Below, one piece after another: positions 32,497 to 42,612 of a DNA stretch of 54,401 nt. The notes below the pieces were generated by a model. That model made no database searches, was not told the origin of the DNA, and saw nothing but the letters and a program-made list of their open reading frames with translations. Within the stretch, counting starts at the first letter, position 1; each line of letters begins with the position of its first letter. The stretch comes from an uncultured Ideonella sp. (GTDB taxonomy: Bacteria; Pseudomonadota; Gammaproteobacteria; Burkholderiales; Burkholderiaceae). The DNA is taken from NCBI GenBank assembly GCA_946479475.1, contig CAMLGG010000004.1, forward strand, positions 1 through 54,401. The letters run 5' to 3'. The position numbers and the translations under genes are program-made.

Positions 32497-33726
32497 CTAT
32501 TTCACCCAGGTATTGAGCTGAATGATCGGCAGCAGCACCGACAACACGATCAGCATCACCATCACGCCCATGGCGACGATGAGCAGCGGCTCCAGCACCG
32601 TGGCGATGGCGAGGGCGCGACGCTGGACCTCGCTGCCCAGCTGCCGCGCCGCGCGGTCCAGCATGACCGGCAGCTTGCCGGTCTGCTCGCCCAGCCGGGC
32701 GAACATGGCCAGCAGGCCCGGGAAGCGCTTCTTGGCCGCCATCGCCGAAGCCAGCGGCGCGCCCTCGCGCACCTGGACCAGCGCCGCCATCGCATCGGCG
32801 CGCATCGCGCGATTGCCCAGTGTCTCGGCCGCCGCCTGCAGGGCCTTGAGGATGGGCACGCCGGCACCTGCCAGCATGGCCAGCGTGCCGGCGAAGCGCG
32901 CGGCGTTGTAGCCGCGGGCCAGGCGCCCGAACAGCGGCAGGCGAAGCACGCCCGCATCGAAGCGCTCGCGGAACGCCTCGTTGCGCAGCGAGATGCTGAG
33001 CATCACGAAGCCGCCGACGATGAGCGCCAGCAGGATCAGGCCGTAGTTGCGCACGAAGGCGCTGATGGCCAGCATCGCCACCGTCAGGCCGGGCAGCGCG
33101 CGCTTGCTGCTGGTGAAGACGGAGGCCACCTGCGGCACGACGTAGGTGACGAGGAAGGTGACGATGACCACCGCGATCAGCGAGACGATCGCCGGATAGA
33201 GCATCGCGCCGAGGACCTTGGCCTTGAGCGCCTGGCGGTCCTCCAGGTCGTCGGCCAGCTTCTCCAGCACGCCGCCCAGCGCGCCGCTCTGCTCGCCGGC
33301 GGCCACCACGGCTCGGTAGACGTCGTCGAACTCGCGCGGGCTCGAGGCCAGCGAGCGGGCGAAGGAGCTGCCGGCGTTGACCTCGCTGCGCAGGTGCGCG
33401 ATGAGTTCACGTTGCCTGGGCTCCTCGGACTCATCGGCCAGCGCCGTGAGGGCGCGCTCGAGGGGCAGGCCCGAGCCGACCAGGCCGGCGAGCTGGCGCG
33501 TCCACACCGTCAACCCGCTGGCACTGAACGCCCGCCGGCCGAAGCGGATGCCGCTGCCGACGCCCGCCGGGCCGGCCTCGGTGGCCACGCCGACCGGCGT
33601 CACCGACAGCGGCACGAGGTCCTTGGCCCGCACCTGGGCGCGCGCCGCCTTGGCGTTGTCGGCCTCGACCAGGCCATTGGTCGTCTTGCCGGCGGCATCG
33701 AGGGCTTCGAACTTGAAGGCGGGCAT
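32497..33726 (-). CDS. gspF: Type II secretion inner-membrane platform protein GspF
   Basis: 409 residues. N-terminal MPAFKFEALDAAGKTTNGLV is the GspF/PilC start; two GspF domains follow (about 75-200 and 275-400) with the conserved WTRQLAGLVGSGLPLERALTAL and LARGYNAARFAGTLAMLAGAGVPILKAL stretches and three membrane helices. It forms the inner-membrane platform acted on by GspE. The frame is open upstream, but ATG 33726 gives the family N-terminus. It is the last gene of the leftward gsp operon, separated from gspE by an S51 peptidase gene, 37 bases after it. Confidence 0.95.
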   Translation of the reverse strand: MPAFKFEALDAAGKTTNGLVEADNAKAARAQVRAKDLVPLSVTPVGVATEAGPAGVGSGIRFGRRAFSASGLTVWTRQLAGLVGSGLPLERALTALADESEEPRQRELIAHLRSEVNAGSSFARSLASSPREFDDVYRAVVAAGEQSGALGGVLEKLADDLEDRQALKAKVLGAMLYPAIVSLIAVVIVTFLVTYVVPQVASVFTSSKRALPGLTVAMLAISAFVRNYGLILLALIVGGFVMLSISLRNEAFRERFDAGVLRLPLFGRLARGYNAARFAGTLAMLAGAGVPILKALQAAAETLGNRAMRADAMAALVQVREGAPLASAMAAKKRFPGLLAMFARLGEQTGKLPVMLDRAARQLGSEVQRRALAIATVLEPLLIVAMGVMVMLIVLSVLLPIIQLNTWVK

Positions 33727-33763
33727 GGGCGACTGGAAAAGGCGGATTCCGAAACGGCCGGCT

Positions 33764-34768
33764 TCAGTAGATGCCGCCGCCCGGTTGGGTGGAGGTGAGC
33801 ACGCCGGCATCGGCGTCGAGTTCGTAATCGGTGGTGGCGCCGCCGCCCTGCCACTGGAGCAGGTCGAACGCGCCGCCATCCGACAGGCGCCGGACCTGCA
33901 CGCCGTGGTAGGTCAACGGCATCTTGGCTTGGCAGACCTCCGGCACGCCGGGTCCCTGGAGGAAGTACACCGAGCCCACGCCAAGACGCGTGCCAACGCC
34001 GTTCTCGACCGCCAGCGCGGTCTCCACGTCGACCCCGATGCCGCGCGGGTAGGCGACCCAGCCGTCCTGCGCCATGCGGGCCAGGAAGGTGACCAGGCGG
34101 CCCATGCGGTCGCGCGAGTCGAGGTGCGCATCGGTGATCGTCGATTCGAGATAAGGCGCGGTGAGGAAGCCGCGGTCCAGCGTCAGCACGCGGTTGAACG
34201 GGTTGGCCAGCGCCTTGGACGATGTGAGGCTGCCGTTCAGGGCCGAGAAGTCGACTTCGCCCAGCACCGCCAGGCCCGCGCTCGTCCCGCCGATCGGCGC
34301 ATGGCGCGCGAGGAGGCCCTGGATTGCCGTCTCGAGCGCGGTGCCTTTCCAGTTCAGGATGTAGTCGCTCTGGTCTCCCCCGGCGATGAACAAGGCCTCG
34401 GCCTTGCTGACGCGGTCGACCACGAAGGGATCGTTGGCCGCCTCGCGCGAGGGGATGACCAGCGTCTCCACCGAATCCACGCCGCCCATGCCGTAGACGT
34501 AGGCGTTGTAGCCATCGGCACCCGTTGCGCGGATGACGACGAAATCGCCCCCGCCGGCCTTGGCAATCATCCACTCGAAGGCGGCATCGACATCCGGGCC
34601 CCCGCCCATCAGCAGCGTGGTGGAGGTGGCCGGCATCGCCACCACCGCGTCGTTGGCGCTGCCGGTGAGGTAGTAGTCGTAGGGCAGCTTCTTCGCGGCT
34701 TGTGCGGGAGCCAGTGCGCCCAGGGCCAGCGACAGGGTCAGCAGCAGGGCACGCAGCATGGCCTTCAC
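33764..34768 (-). CDS. Secreted cyanophycinase-like S51 peptidase inside the gsp operon
   Basis: 334 residues with a Sec signal peptide ending AQA (about residue 24). The S51 fold is recognised by [13 protein letters not shown], the nucleophile motif G-G-T-S163-A-G, and [14 protein letters not shown] with His215; [10 protein letters not shown] follows, where the acidic triad member lies in cyanophycinases. It should cleave beta-Asp-Arg-like or N-terminal Asp-containing peptides outside the cytoplasm. Its ATG overlaps the gspE stop by four bases, so it is built into the type II secretion operon between gspE and gspF, and is a candidate dedicated substrate of that system. Confidence 0.87.
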   Translation of the reverse strand: MKAMLRALLLTLSLALGALAPAQAAKKLPYDYYLTGSANDAVVAMPATSTTLLMGGGPDVDAAFEWMIAKAGGGDFVVIRATGADGYNAYVYGMGGVDSVETLVIPSREAANDPFVVDRVSKAEALFIAGGDQSDYILNWKGTALETAIQGLLARHAPIGGTSAGLAVLGEVDFSALNGSLTSSKALANPFNRVLTLDRGFLTAPYLESTITDAHLDSRDRMGRLVTFLARMAQDGWVAYPRGIGVDVETALAVENGVGTRLGVGSVYFLQGPGVPEVCQAKMPLTYHGVQVRRLSDGGAFDLLQWQGGGATTDYELDADAGVLTSTQPGGGIY

Positions 34769-36186
34769 TCCCTCGTCACGCGAAGCACTTCCTCTTGCGA
34801 GGTGATGCCGGCGTCGATGAGGCGTTGACCGTCTTCACGCATGGTGCGGAAGCCCGCGGCCTCGGCGGCGACATAAAGCTGGCTCTCGGCGGCGCGGTTG
34901 TGGATCAGCGCCCGGAGCTTGTCGTCCACCACCATCAGCTCGTAGACGCCGGTGCGGCCCTTGTAGCCGGTGTTGGCGCACTCGGGGCAGCCGACCGGAT
35001 GCCAGCGGCCGCGCTCGTCCTGCCGCTTGCACGCCGGGCAGAGCTTGCGCACGAGGCGCTGGGCCAGCACGCCCAGCAGGCTGGAGCTGAGCAGGAAGGG
35101 CTCGACGCCCATGTCGGTGAGGCGGGTGACCGCTGACAACGCATCGTTGGTGTGCAGGGTGGCCAGCACCAGGTGGCCGGTGAGCGAGGCCTGGATGGCG
35201 ATCTGCGCGGTTTCGAAGTCGCGGATCTCGCCGATCATGATCACGTCCGGGTCCTGGCGCAGGATGGCGCGCAGGGCGGCGGCGAATGTCAGGTCGATCG
35301 CGGCGTTGACCTGGGTCTGGCCGATGCCGGGCAGCTCGTACTCGACCGGGTTCTCCACCGTCAGCACATTGGTGGTGGCCGTGTCGAGCCGGGACATGGA
35401 GGCGTACAGCGTCGTCGTCTTGCCCGAGCCGGTCGGCCCGGTGACGAGCACGATGCCGTGCGGCTGCTGCACCTGCTTGAGGAAGGCGCCGAGCACGTCG
35501 CCGCTCATGCCCAGGCCCTCCAGGCTGAACTTGGCCTCCGTCTTGTCCAGCAGGCGCAGCACCGCGCGCTCGCCGTGGGCGGAAGGCAGCGTCGAGACCC
35601 GCACGTCGATCGCGCGCCCGCCGATGCGCAGCGAGATGCGGCCGTCCTGCGGCAGGCGCTTCTCGGCGATGTCGAGCTCGGCCATGATCTTCAGGCGCGA
35701 GATCAGCGCGGCGTGCAGCGCCTTGTTCGGCTGCACCACCTGGCGCAGCGTGCCGTCGACGCGAAAGCGCACGCTGGAGCTTCGCTCGTAGGGCTCGATG
35801 TGGATGTCGCTCGCGCCGTCCTTCGCGGCCTGCGTGAGCAGCGCATTCAGCATGCGGATGATAGGCGCGTCGTTGGCGGCCTCCAGCAGGTCTTCCACCG
35901 CCGGCAGCTCCTGCATCATGCGGGAGAGGTCGACCGCGCTCTCGACCTCGCCGACCACCGCCGCGGCGCTGGCTTCGCCGCCGGCGTAGGCCTCCGACAG
36001 GCGCTTGTCGAGCACGTCGGCGGCCTCGGGCTCCATGCGGTCGACCGCGTAGCGGCGCAGCACCTCGGTCAGCGCGCTGCGCGGCGTGGTATCGGCCACG
36101 CGCAGCACCAGCTGCCGGCCGTCGTCCTCCAGCAGCAGGGTGTTGGCCTTCGCGAAGGCGTAGGGCAGGGGATGGCGTTGGCCCAT
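34765..36186 (-). CDS. gspE: Type II secretion ATPase GspE
   Basis: 473 residues. N-terminal domain (about 1-85), then the ATPase: [22 protein letters not shown] near 124-145, Walker A GPTGSGKT at 250-257, Walker B region [17 protein letters not shown] near 310-325, and a zinc-type tetracysteine motif (CPACK...[14 protein letters not shown]) near 380-410 as in classic GspE proteins. The cytoplasmic hexamer powers pseudopilus assembly. It follows gspD by 34 bases and is coupled to the S51 peptidase gene downstream. Confidence 0.96.
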   Translation of the reverse strand: MGQRHPLPYAFAKANTLLLEDDGRQLVLRVADTTPRSALTEVLRRYAVDRMEPEAADVLDKRLSEAYAGGEASAAAVVGEVESAVDLSRMMQELPAVEDLLEAANDAPIIRMLNALLTQAAKDGASDIHIEPYERSSSVRFRVDGTLRQVVQPNKALHAALISRLKIMAELDIAEKRLPQDGRISLRIGGRAIDVRVSTLPSAHGERAVLRLLDKTEAKFSLEGLGMSGDVLGAFLKQVQQPHGIVLVTGPTGSGKTTTLYASMSRLDTATTNVLTVENPVEYELPGIGQTQVNAAIDLTFAAALRAILRQDPDVIMIGEIRDFETAQIAIQASLTGHLVLATLHTNDALSAVTRLTDMGVEPFLLSSSLLGVLAQRLVRKLCPACKRQDERGRWHPVGCPECANTGYKGRTGVYELMVVDDKLRALIHNRAAESQLYVAAEAAGFRTMREDGQRLIDAGITSQEEVLRVTRE

Positions 36187-36220
36187 GGTGTGAAAGCTCC
36201 TGCGGCGCGGACCTTCTGTC

Positions 36221-38476
36221 TCAACGCTCCGGATTGCCCGGCACGGTCGGTGCCTGCGGCGGCGGCTGGTTGGGCGTGCCGGTGGCCGTCGGGACCACCA
36301 CCTGCTGGTCGGGCAGCTTGCCCGGCTGGCGCTCCGGCAGCACGAGAGAGCCGTCGACCGGCAGGATGGTCGTGGGCTCCTTCTGCTTCTCGGACTGCAC
36401 TGCGCGGATGGCGTCGTAGCGGTCGATCATCATCTGCTCGGCCTGCTGCGGCGAGCGGATCACCACCGGGCGCAGGAAGAGCATCAGGTTGCTCTTGATG
36501 CGGTTGCGGCCTTCGTTGCGGAACAGGGCGCCGACCACCGGCAGGCTGCCCAGTCCCGGGACACGGCCTTCGTTGTCGTTGTACTCGTCCTTCAACAGGC
36601 CCCCGAGCACCATCATGCTGCCGTCGTCGACGACCACCGTGGTCTCGATCGAGCTCTTGTCGGTGATCTGCGAGCCGTCGTTGCGCAGCGAACTGCTCTC
36701 CTGGAACACCGTCATGCGGACCGTCCCGCCCTCGCCGATCTGGCTCTTGATGCGCAGCGTGATGCCGACGTCCTTGCGCTCGATGGTCTGGAAGGGATTG
36801 ATCGCGCCGTTGCCGGTGCCGGTGTTGGTGAAGGAGCCGGTGGTGAAGGGCACGTTCGAGCCGATCACGATCTTGGCCTCCTCGTTGTCCAGCGCGACCA
36901 GGTTGGGCGTGGAAAGGATGTTGGCGCCCGTGTTGGTCTCGAGGAACCGGCCCAGCGCCCCCAGCGTGTAGAAGCCGGCGATCTTGCGGAAGACGCCGAT
37001 GTTCAGGCCGTTGCCGACCAGGCTGCTCGGCGAGCCGGTGGTGGTGCCGGTGCCGGTGCCCGCGCTGCCGCCGGAGAGCGACAGGTCGATGATGTTGCCC
37101 ACCGAGCCGAAGTTGGTGCCGGCCACGCCGACCACCTTGCTGTCGGTGTTCGTGTTGCCCAGCAGGCTCTGCCACTGGATGCCGAACTCGGCCGCCTTGG
37201 TCGCGTCGACCTTGACGATCAGCGTCTCGACGTAGACCTGGGCGCGGCGGGTGTCGAGCTGGTCGATCACCTGGCGCATCTGGCGGTACACCGGCTCGGG
37301 CGCCGAGATGATGAGCGAGTTGGTCGCCGGGTCGGCCTGGATCTGGCCGCCCGTGGATGGGCTCGCAGAGGCGGCCACCGGGGTGGTCGCGGCTGCCGAC
37401 ATGCCGCTGGCCGATGAACTCGTCGAGCCGGTGGGGCTCATCTGGGCCGCTGGCGAGGTGGGCGGCGTGCGCGTGGCCGAGGTGCCCGAGCTGAAGCTCG
37501 AGCCGGTGCCCGAGGAGCCGCTGGTGGACGCCGTGCCGCTCGCGATCGCGGCGCGCAGCACCTCGGCCAGCTTCACGGCGTCGGCGTTCTTCAGGTAGAC
37601 CACCCAGATGTTGCCGGCCGGGCCGCCGCCCGGGATGGGCTTGTCGAGCTTGTCGACCAGCGACTTGACCGCGTTCATGCGGACCGGGTTGGCCGTGCGC
37701 ACGATGAGCGAGTTGCTGCGCGGCTCGACCACGATCTGGGTGGCGGCCGCCTGCGCCGCCGCGGCGCCCGGCACGTTGATCGGGCCGCCGGTCTCGGTCA
37801 GGCGCTGCAGCAGCGGCGCCAGGTCGGCGGCCAGCGCATGCTGGATGGGAATGACCTCGACTTCGGAGGCGGCCGGCTGGTCCAGCGCCGCGATGATCTT
37901 GGCCAGGCGCTGCAGGTTGTCGGCGTAGTCGGTGATGATCAGCGTGCCGTTGGCCGGGTTCGCGTTGATCGTGTTGTTGGCGCTGATCAGCGGCCGCAGC
38001 ACCGCCACCAGGTTGTTCGGGTTCTCGTGGTTGAGGCGGAAGATCTGGGTCAGGATCTGGTCGCCCCGCAGCACCGGCTGGCCGATGGAGACGGTGCCTG
38101 CCTGCAGCTTGGCCTCGGCCTCGGGCACGACCTTCAGCAGGCCTGCGTTCTCCACCACCGTGAAGCCCATGCCGCGCAGGGCGGCGAGGTAGCTGCGCCA
38201 GGCCTCCTGCGGGGGCTGAGCCTTCTCGCTGGTGACGGTGATCTGGCCCTTGACTCGCGGGTCCACCACGATCTGCCGGTCGAGCATGGTGCCGATGGCG
38301 CGCGAGACGGCCTCGATGTCGGCGTTGACGAAGTTCAGCGTCACCGGGGCCTTCGAACGCGTGTGCGGCATCGGCGGATCGCTGTCCTGGCCGTGCGCGA
38401 CCGGCGCCAGGGCCAGCAGGGCGGCCAGCGCCAGTGGCGCGAGCGGGGCGAAGCGGGGGCGGTTGTTCGAAGTCAT
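36221..38476 (-). CDS. gspD: Type II secretion outer-membrane secretin GspD
   Basis: 751 residues. Signal peptide ending AHG (about residue 29); N0 domain ([20 protein letters not shown]), N1-N3 repeats including the [20 protein letters not shown] and [20 protein letters not shown] motifs; a long Ser/Thr-rich low-complexity insert inside N3 (about 315-390); then the secretin barrel with [32 protein letters not shown] near 640-680. It forms the exit channel in the outer membrane. ATG 38476 gives the signal peptide. The C-terminal proline-rich tail may bind a pilotin; none was recognised in the window. Confidence 0.96.
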   Translation of the reverse strand: MTSNNRPRFAPLAPLALAALLALAPVAHGQDSDPPMPHTRSKAPVTLNFVNADIEAVSRAIGTMLDRQIVVDPRVKGQITVTSEKAQPPQEAWRSYLAALRGMGFTVVENAGLLKVVPEAEAKLQAGTVSIGQPVLRGDQILTQIFRLNHENPNNLVAVLRPLISANNTINANPANGTLIITDYADNLQRLAKIIAALDQPAASEVEVIPIQHALAADLAPLLQRLTETGGPINVPGAAAAQAAATQIVVEPRSNSLIVRTANPVRMNAVKSLVDKLDKPIPGGGPAGNIWVVYLKNADAVKLAEVLRAAIASGTASTSGSSGTGSSFSSGTSATRTPPTSPAAQMSPTGSTSSSASGMSAAATTPVAASASPSTGGQIQADPATNSLIISAPEPVYRQMRQVIDQLDTRRAQVYVETLIVKVDATKAAEFGIQWQSLLGNTNTDSKVVGVAGTNFGSVGNIIDLSLSGGSAGTGTGTTTGSPSSLVGNGLNIGVFRKIAGFYTLGALGRFLETNTGANILSTPNLVALDNEEAKIVIGSNVPFTTGSFTNTGTGNGAINPFQTIERKDVGITLRIKSQIGEGGTVRMTVFQESSSLRNDGSQITDKSSIETTVVVDDGSMMVLGGLLKDEYNDNEGRVPGLGSLPVVGALFRNEGRNRIKSNLMLFLRPVVIRSPQQAEQMMIDRYDAIRAVQSEKQKEPTTILPVDGSLVLPERQPGKLPDQQVVVPTATGTPNQPPPQAPTVPGNPER

Positions 38477-38478
38477 GG

Positions 38479-39423
38479 TCACCCGATCGAAATGACGGAC
38501 GCTGCGCCGTTGCGGCGTCCGATGATGTTCAGCAAGTTGTTCAGGGCCGGCTCGAAGCCCGGTGCCGCTCGCGCGTCGCCGGTGAACTTCAGGCCGCGCT
38601 CGCCCCACTGGCCGTTGCCGCTGAGTTGAAGCGCGCCTTCGAGCGTGCGCAGGGTCAGCGTGGGCCGGCTGCCCGGGGCATCGGCCCCCTTGGGCTGCCC
38701 GGCTTCGGCGCCGCCGCCCTCGGGCGCCCCGACCAGGCCGATGCGGTAGCTGCCCAGCGCGTCGAGCGTCGACAGGCGCGACGAGGCCTGCAGCCAGTCC
38801 AGGTCGGCCCGGCCGCGCACCTGCCAGGTGCCGCCGCCGGACTCGAGCACGAGGCCGGGCGTTGCCAGGCGCAACTGGCCGCCGGGGCGAAGCGTGTTCC
38901 ATGGCGCGCCGAGACCCTCCAGCCAGGCGGCCGGCCAGTGGCCGACGTTGCCCGAGGCCGGCTTGATCGCGATCGACGCCTTGTTCCAGCCTGGCCGCCA
39001 TTCGACCTCCAGCCCGGGCTCGATGCAGCAGGGCTGGGAAAGCTTGAGCCTGAGACCGCCGAAGAAGGGCGAGATCGACCAGTCCAGGCGCGAAGGCAGC
39101 ACGGCCGCGTCCTTGCTGCCGGAGCCGCCGGTGAGGACAGGCAGGGCGCTGCCGTGCCAGAGGCTGCCCTGCGCCTCGGCCAGCAGGAGCCGGCCGCCGG
39201 ACGCCCGCGAGATGGAGTCGGCCAGCCAGGACGCCGGCGCGAATGCGACCAGGGCGACGGCCGTGCCCAGCACCGCGCCGGCGACGGCCCAGCGGCCGAC
39301 CCGCGTGGGCGGCGCGACGGCGCGTACCCCGCCCCGGACGGCCCGCCGCATGCCGAGCAGGATGCTGTCGTCGAAGGTCGACAGGCTCCAGCCGGTGGCG
39401 TTGGGGGATCGCTTGAGGATCAT
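38479..39423 (-). CDS. gspN: Type II secretion protein GspN
   Basis: 314 residues. One N-terminal membrane helix (about 45-65) after a basic stretch, then a beta-rich periplasmic domain typical of GspN (GRLLLAEAQGSLWHGSALPVL, SRLDWSISPFFGGLRLKL, LSGNGQWGERGLKFTGDARA). GspN is an accessory component whose role is poorly defined. It sits two bases before gspD and 19 bases after gspM. Confidence 0.88.
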   Translation of the reverse strand: MILKRSPNATGWSLSTFDDSILLGMRRAVRGGVRAVAPPTRVGRWAVAGAVLGTAVALVAFAPASWLADSISRASGGRLLLAEAQGSLWHGSALPVLTGGSGSKDAAVLPSRLDWSISPFFGGLRLKLSQPCCIEPGLEVEWRPGWNKASIAIKPASGNVGHWPAAWLEGLGAPWNTLRPGGQLRLATPGLVLESGGGTWQVRGRADLDWLQASSRLSTLDALGSYRIGLVGAPEGGGAEAGQPKGADAPGSRPTLTLRTLEGALQLSGNGQWGERGLKFTGDARAAPGFEPALNNLLNIIGRRNGAASVISIG

Positions 39424-39442
39424 GGTGTGCCGCCGCCTCTGC

Positions 39443-39937
39443 TCAGGGCGCGGCGGCCAGGCTGACCACCACCTGACCGGAAAGCCCGCCCTCGGCCCGG
39501 TTGATCTGGACGTCGACCGGACGCGCGCGCGCGCCGCTGCGGACCTCGGCCAGCCAGGTGCGCAGCTGCTCCGGCGAGGCACCGTTGATGCTCAGCGTCG
39601 CACGGTCGCCGAGCTGGCTCAGCTTCGCGTTCGCGCCCAGGCGCTCGGTCGCCGACTTCAGTGCCTCGGCGGCCTGGGCCGCGCTCACGGGCGGCTGGGC
39701 CTTGAGGTCGCGCGCCTCGGTGGCCAGGCGCTGCATCTGCATCCAGTCGGACTCGGCCGCGCGCAACTGCGCCGGGGCGGTCTTCCACGTGTTCCACGCC
39801 GAGGCGAGTCCGACGTACCAAAGCAGCAGCACGCCGAGCGCGACACCGCCGACGATGACCAGGTTTCGCTCGCGCGGCGCCAGGCCGGCCCAGCGTTGGC
39901 GCAGTTGTGCCGAATTCATCGAAGGGGCCTTGCTCAT
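39443..39937 (-). CDS. gspM: Type II secretion assembly protein GspM
   Basis: 164 residues: a short cytoplasmic segment, one membrane helix (about 27-46; NLVIVGGVALGVLLLWYVGL) and a periplasmic ferredoxin-like domain (about 80-160; LSQLGDRATLSINGASPEQL). GspM partners with GspL in the inner-membrane platform. The ATG at 39935-39937 overlaps the gspL stop by four bases; a second ATG six codons later is also possible. Confidence 0.92.
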   Translation of the reverse strand: MSKAPSMNSAQLRQRWAGLAPRERNLVIVGGVALGVLLLWYVGLASAWNTWKTAPAQLRAAESDWMQMQRLATEARDLKAQPPVSAAQAAEALKSATERLGANAKLSQLGDRATLSINGASPEQLRTWLAEVRSGARARPVDVQINRAEGGLSGQVVVSLAAAP

Positions 39938-41556
39938 TCCTGGGCCGGCGGATTGACGCCGGTAGGCGACTGCATGCGCTGCATCTGCTCCGCGTCTGCG
40001 CCGGCCGGCGGTCGCGCCCCCGGTGGCATGCCGCCGGGCTGCTGCGGCAGGGGCTGCCCGTTCGTCAACGGGCGCACCTGTTGGGGCGCCTGCGGCGAGA
40101 CCATGCCGGGCGGCATGGGCCGGCCGCCGGGGACCATCGCGGGAGGTGCGTTCACCGGTGTCCTCTGCGCCGCGTTTGCCGCGGCGTTCGGCCCGGCGTT
40201 CGGGGCAGTGCCGGGCCCGACGTTCGGCGCAGGCGCCGGCGCCGGCGGTGCAGCCGCATTCACCGGCCGGTTGGCCGCAGCGGTCGAAGGCGGGGGCTCG
40301 GCCAGGCCGCCTTCGGGCAACTTGGCGCGCGCCAGTGTCAGGCGGCCGGGCACCGACTCGGCGTCGTAGCCCAGCGGCCGCAGCCGCGAGCGGAAGGCCT
40401 CGACCTCCTGGGGACTCCAGCCGGCGCTGGTGATGGTCAGCCGCCCGGGCTCGTACTTCAGGCCGTCGGCCGGCGCCCTCGACGGCGGCCAGGCCGCCTC
40501 GGCGGCATACATCATCGGCTCCAGGTCGCTCTCGCCCGGCTTGCCGGCGGAGGCGCGCAGGAGATCGAGCTCCTTCTGCATCTGCGCGGGCGCATCGACG
40601 ATCGAGCGGACCTGCGGGAAGGTCGCCTGCAGCAGGCTGGTCATCGCCGCCTTCTGCCGGGTCACCGCCTGGCGCTGCTGCCAGGCCCAGACGTTGGCGC
40701 CGACGATGTTCAGCAGCAGCACGATCGCCACGCCGTAGCGCGCGGGGCGCCAGGCGGGCGCATTCCACAGGTGCTGCAGCAGCTCCTTTGCGGCACGGCT
40801 GCCGCGGCGCTGCGGCACCAGGTCGAACTGGCGCAGGTTCCATTCGCTGCGGGTGGCGGCGTAGAGAAACTCGCCCGACGACAGCGCGGCCACGTTGCCG
40901 CCGGCCAGGCGCACGGCATCGGCAGCGCATTCGGGTTCTGCCGTCCAGCGGACCGGCACATCGGCCGAGACGCGGGCCAGCAGCGTTCGCGCGGCATCGC
41001 TGGCGGCCGGGATGGACAGCGGGCCGGCGCCGTCGCGCCAGGCCAGCTGCGGCCCCGGCTCGCTGCCGTCGGGCAGGGGGTCGCCGCGAAAAAAGTGACC
41101 GGCCGGAGCATCGTCGGGCGCCCACGAGGGCACGACGCGGTCGACCGTCTGGCCGGGAGCCTCGAGCGCATCGATCTGGGCTTTCAACCACGGCTTGTTG
41201 AGCGCAGCGATCCAGGTCGACTCGCCGGCCTTGGCATGCGGCGCCAGGGCCAGGTGCAGTTCGGTGTCGTCTTCCAGGAGGACGTCTTCCAGCACGCCGG
41301 CCAGGGCCGCCCGCAGCTTGGCCGGCGGCGCCTTGGGCAGGGTGACCCGGTGCCACGCGACGCCATGCGGAGGCACCACCGCCACGATCTGCTGGGCCTT
41401 GGGCAGCAGCGCCGGGGCCGAGCGGCCGGCCTGCAGGCGCGGCCCGTCGTCAACGCTGTACACGTAGTCGTACTCGGGCGGCGCGAGCGCAGCGCCGGCC
41501 GCGCCCTGGGACGACAAGCGGGGCGGTGCGGGCAGGGCAACGATCAGTGTCGACAT
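39934..41556 (-). CDS. gspL: Type II secretion protein GspL with proline-rich tail
   Basis: 540 residues, longer than the usual 380-420. The actin-like cytoplasmic domain is at about 1-270, a membrane helix at about 273-292 (YGVAIVLLLNIVGANVWAWQ), and a periplasmic domain at about 300-410. The extra length is a C-terminal tail of about 130 residues rich in Pro, Ala, Asn, Gln and Met (PAPAPNVGPGTAPNAGPNAA and similar). GspL recruits GspE to the membrane and binds GspM. Its start is 84 bases after the gspK stop, the largest gap in the operon. Confidence 0.93.
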   Translation of the reverse strand: MSTLIVALPAPPRLSSQGAAGAALAPPEYDYVYSVDDGPRLQAGRSAPALLPKAQQIVAVVPPHGVAWHRVTLPKAPPAKLRAALAGVLEDVLLEDDTELHLALAPHAKAGESTWIAALNKPWLKAQIDALEAPGQTVDRVVPSWAPDDAPAGHFFRGDPLPDGSEPGPQLAWRDGAGPLSIPAASDAARTLLARVSADVPVRWTAEPECAADAVRLAGGNVAALSSGEFLYAATRSEWNLRQFDLVPQRRGSRAAKELLQHLWNAPAWRPARYGVAIVLLLNIVGANVWAWQQRQAVTRQKAAMTSLLQATFPQVRSIVDAPAQMQKELDLLRASAGKPGESDLEPMMYAAEAAWPPSRAPADGLKYEPGRLTITSAGWSPQEVEAFRSRLRPLGYDAESVPGRLTLARAKLPEGGLAEPPPSTAAANRPVNAAAPPAPAPAPNVGPGTAPNAGPNAAANAAQRTPVNAPPAMVPGGRPMPPGMVSPQAPQQVRPLTNGQPLPQQPGGMPPGARPPAGADAEQMQRMQSPTGVNPPAQE

Positions 41557-41640
41557 GAAGAACGTGTCTGGAGGGCGGTCCCCGGGGAGGCGAGCGCTAT
41601 TGTGGCGTGGGCCGTGGACAGCCCCCCGGGGTGGCGATTG

Positions 41641-42612
41641 TCATTCATGGGGGAGCCTTTCGCGACGCAGGACGGTCACTTCCAGGCCCCGCCGCATGAC
41701 CAGCGTGAGCTCGCGCAGCAGGAAGTTCTCGTAGCGCAGTTCGCCCACGATCTCGAAGTGGTTCGAACCGATGCTCACCCGCGTGCTCTCGTCGAGCTGC
41801 GCCTGCACCTTCTCGGGCAGCAGCGGCTTCAGGTCGCTGATCGATCGCACGTCCAGCGCCAGGCGCTTCTGCGCGAAACGCTCCGCGCTGCCCCGGTCCA
41901 GCCCGTCGAGCACGGCGCTGAGGACCTCGGGCGGCGCGGTCATCAGGTTCACCGGCGTCGGCGAGGGCAGGATGGTCACGTAGGGCGCCAGGCGCCGCAC
42001 CGCATCGTTGTCGAGGCCGAACCAGGTCAGCTGCTGCACGCGCTGCGGCGGCAGGGGCGCACCGGGGGCGACGCTCTCTTCGTCGTCGAGCTGGTCCTCC
42101 GCCAGGTCGGCACCCTTCATGCCGTCGGCGATGCGGTTGGCAGCTTCGGGCGGGATGCCCAGCGCCTCGCACAGGCGCCGCAGCGTGGCCAGCTCCTTGG
42201 CCGCTTCGTCCTCCTCGTCGTTGACCAGGTTGCGCAGGTTGTAGTGCGACTGCGCGTCGGTGATCTGGCCGGACAGGAAGGCCGCGAGGCCGCTGTCCTC
42301 GGTGTTGTTCTTGTCGGCGGCGAGGAAGTCCGACAGCTTCACGTCCTTCAGCGGCGTGTTCCAGGGCTCGTTGAGGGTGTCGACGTTGGGATGCTCGCGG
42401 TCCTGGGCGTCGGTGCGCAGGATCAGCCGCGCCCAGTCGGTCGCGCCCTCGATCAGCCAGCTGGCTTGCGAGCGGGCCCGCTCGGCGGTCTCGACCTCGA
42501 TGCCCTTCCACTGCTGCCAGACCATGCCGGCGGCCAGCGTGGCGACGAGCGTCACGATCAGCATCGCCAGGAGCAGGGCGGCTCCCGACTGGGTCCGGCG
42601 CGGACGGCTCAT
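41641..42612 (-). CDS. gspK: Type II secretion minor pseudopilin GspK
   Basis: 323 residues. The prepilin-type N-terminus SG-AALLLAMLIVTLVATLAA lacks the Glu+5 found in other pseudopilins, which is normal for GspK, the tip subunit. A large periplasmic domain follows, with SHYNLRNLVNDEEDEAAKEL near 120-140 and a C-terminal ERFAQKRLALDVRSISDLKP region. Its ATG overlaps the gspJ stop by four bases. Confidence 0.94.
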   Translation of the reverse strand: MSRPRRTQSGAALLLAMLIVTLVATLAAGMVWQQWKGIEVETAERARSQASWLIEGATDWARLILRTDAQDREHPNVDTLNEPWNTPLKDVKLSDFLAADKNNTEDSGLAAFLSGQITDAQSHYNLRNLVNDEEDEAAKELATLRRLCEALGIPPEAANRIADGMKGADLAEDQLDDEESVAPGAPLPPQRVQQLTWFGLDNDAVRRLAPYVTILPSPTPVNLMTAPPEVLSAVLDGLDRGSAERFAQKRLALDVRSISDLKPLLPEKVQAQLDESTRVSIGSNHFEIVGELRYENFLLRELTLVMRRGLEVTVLRRERLPHE

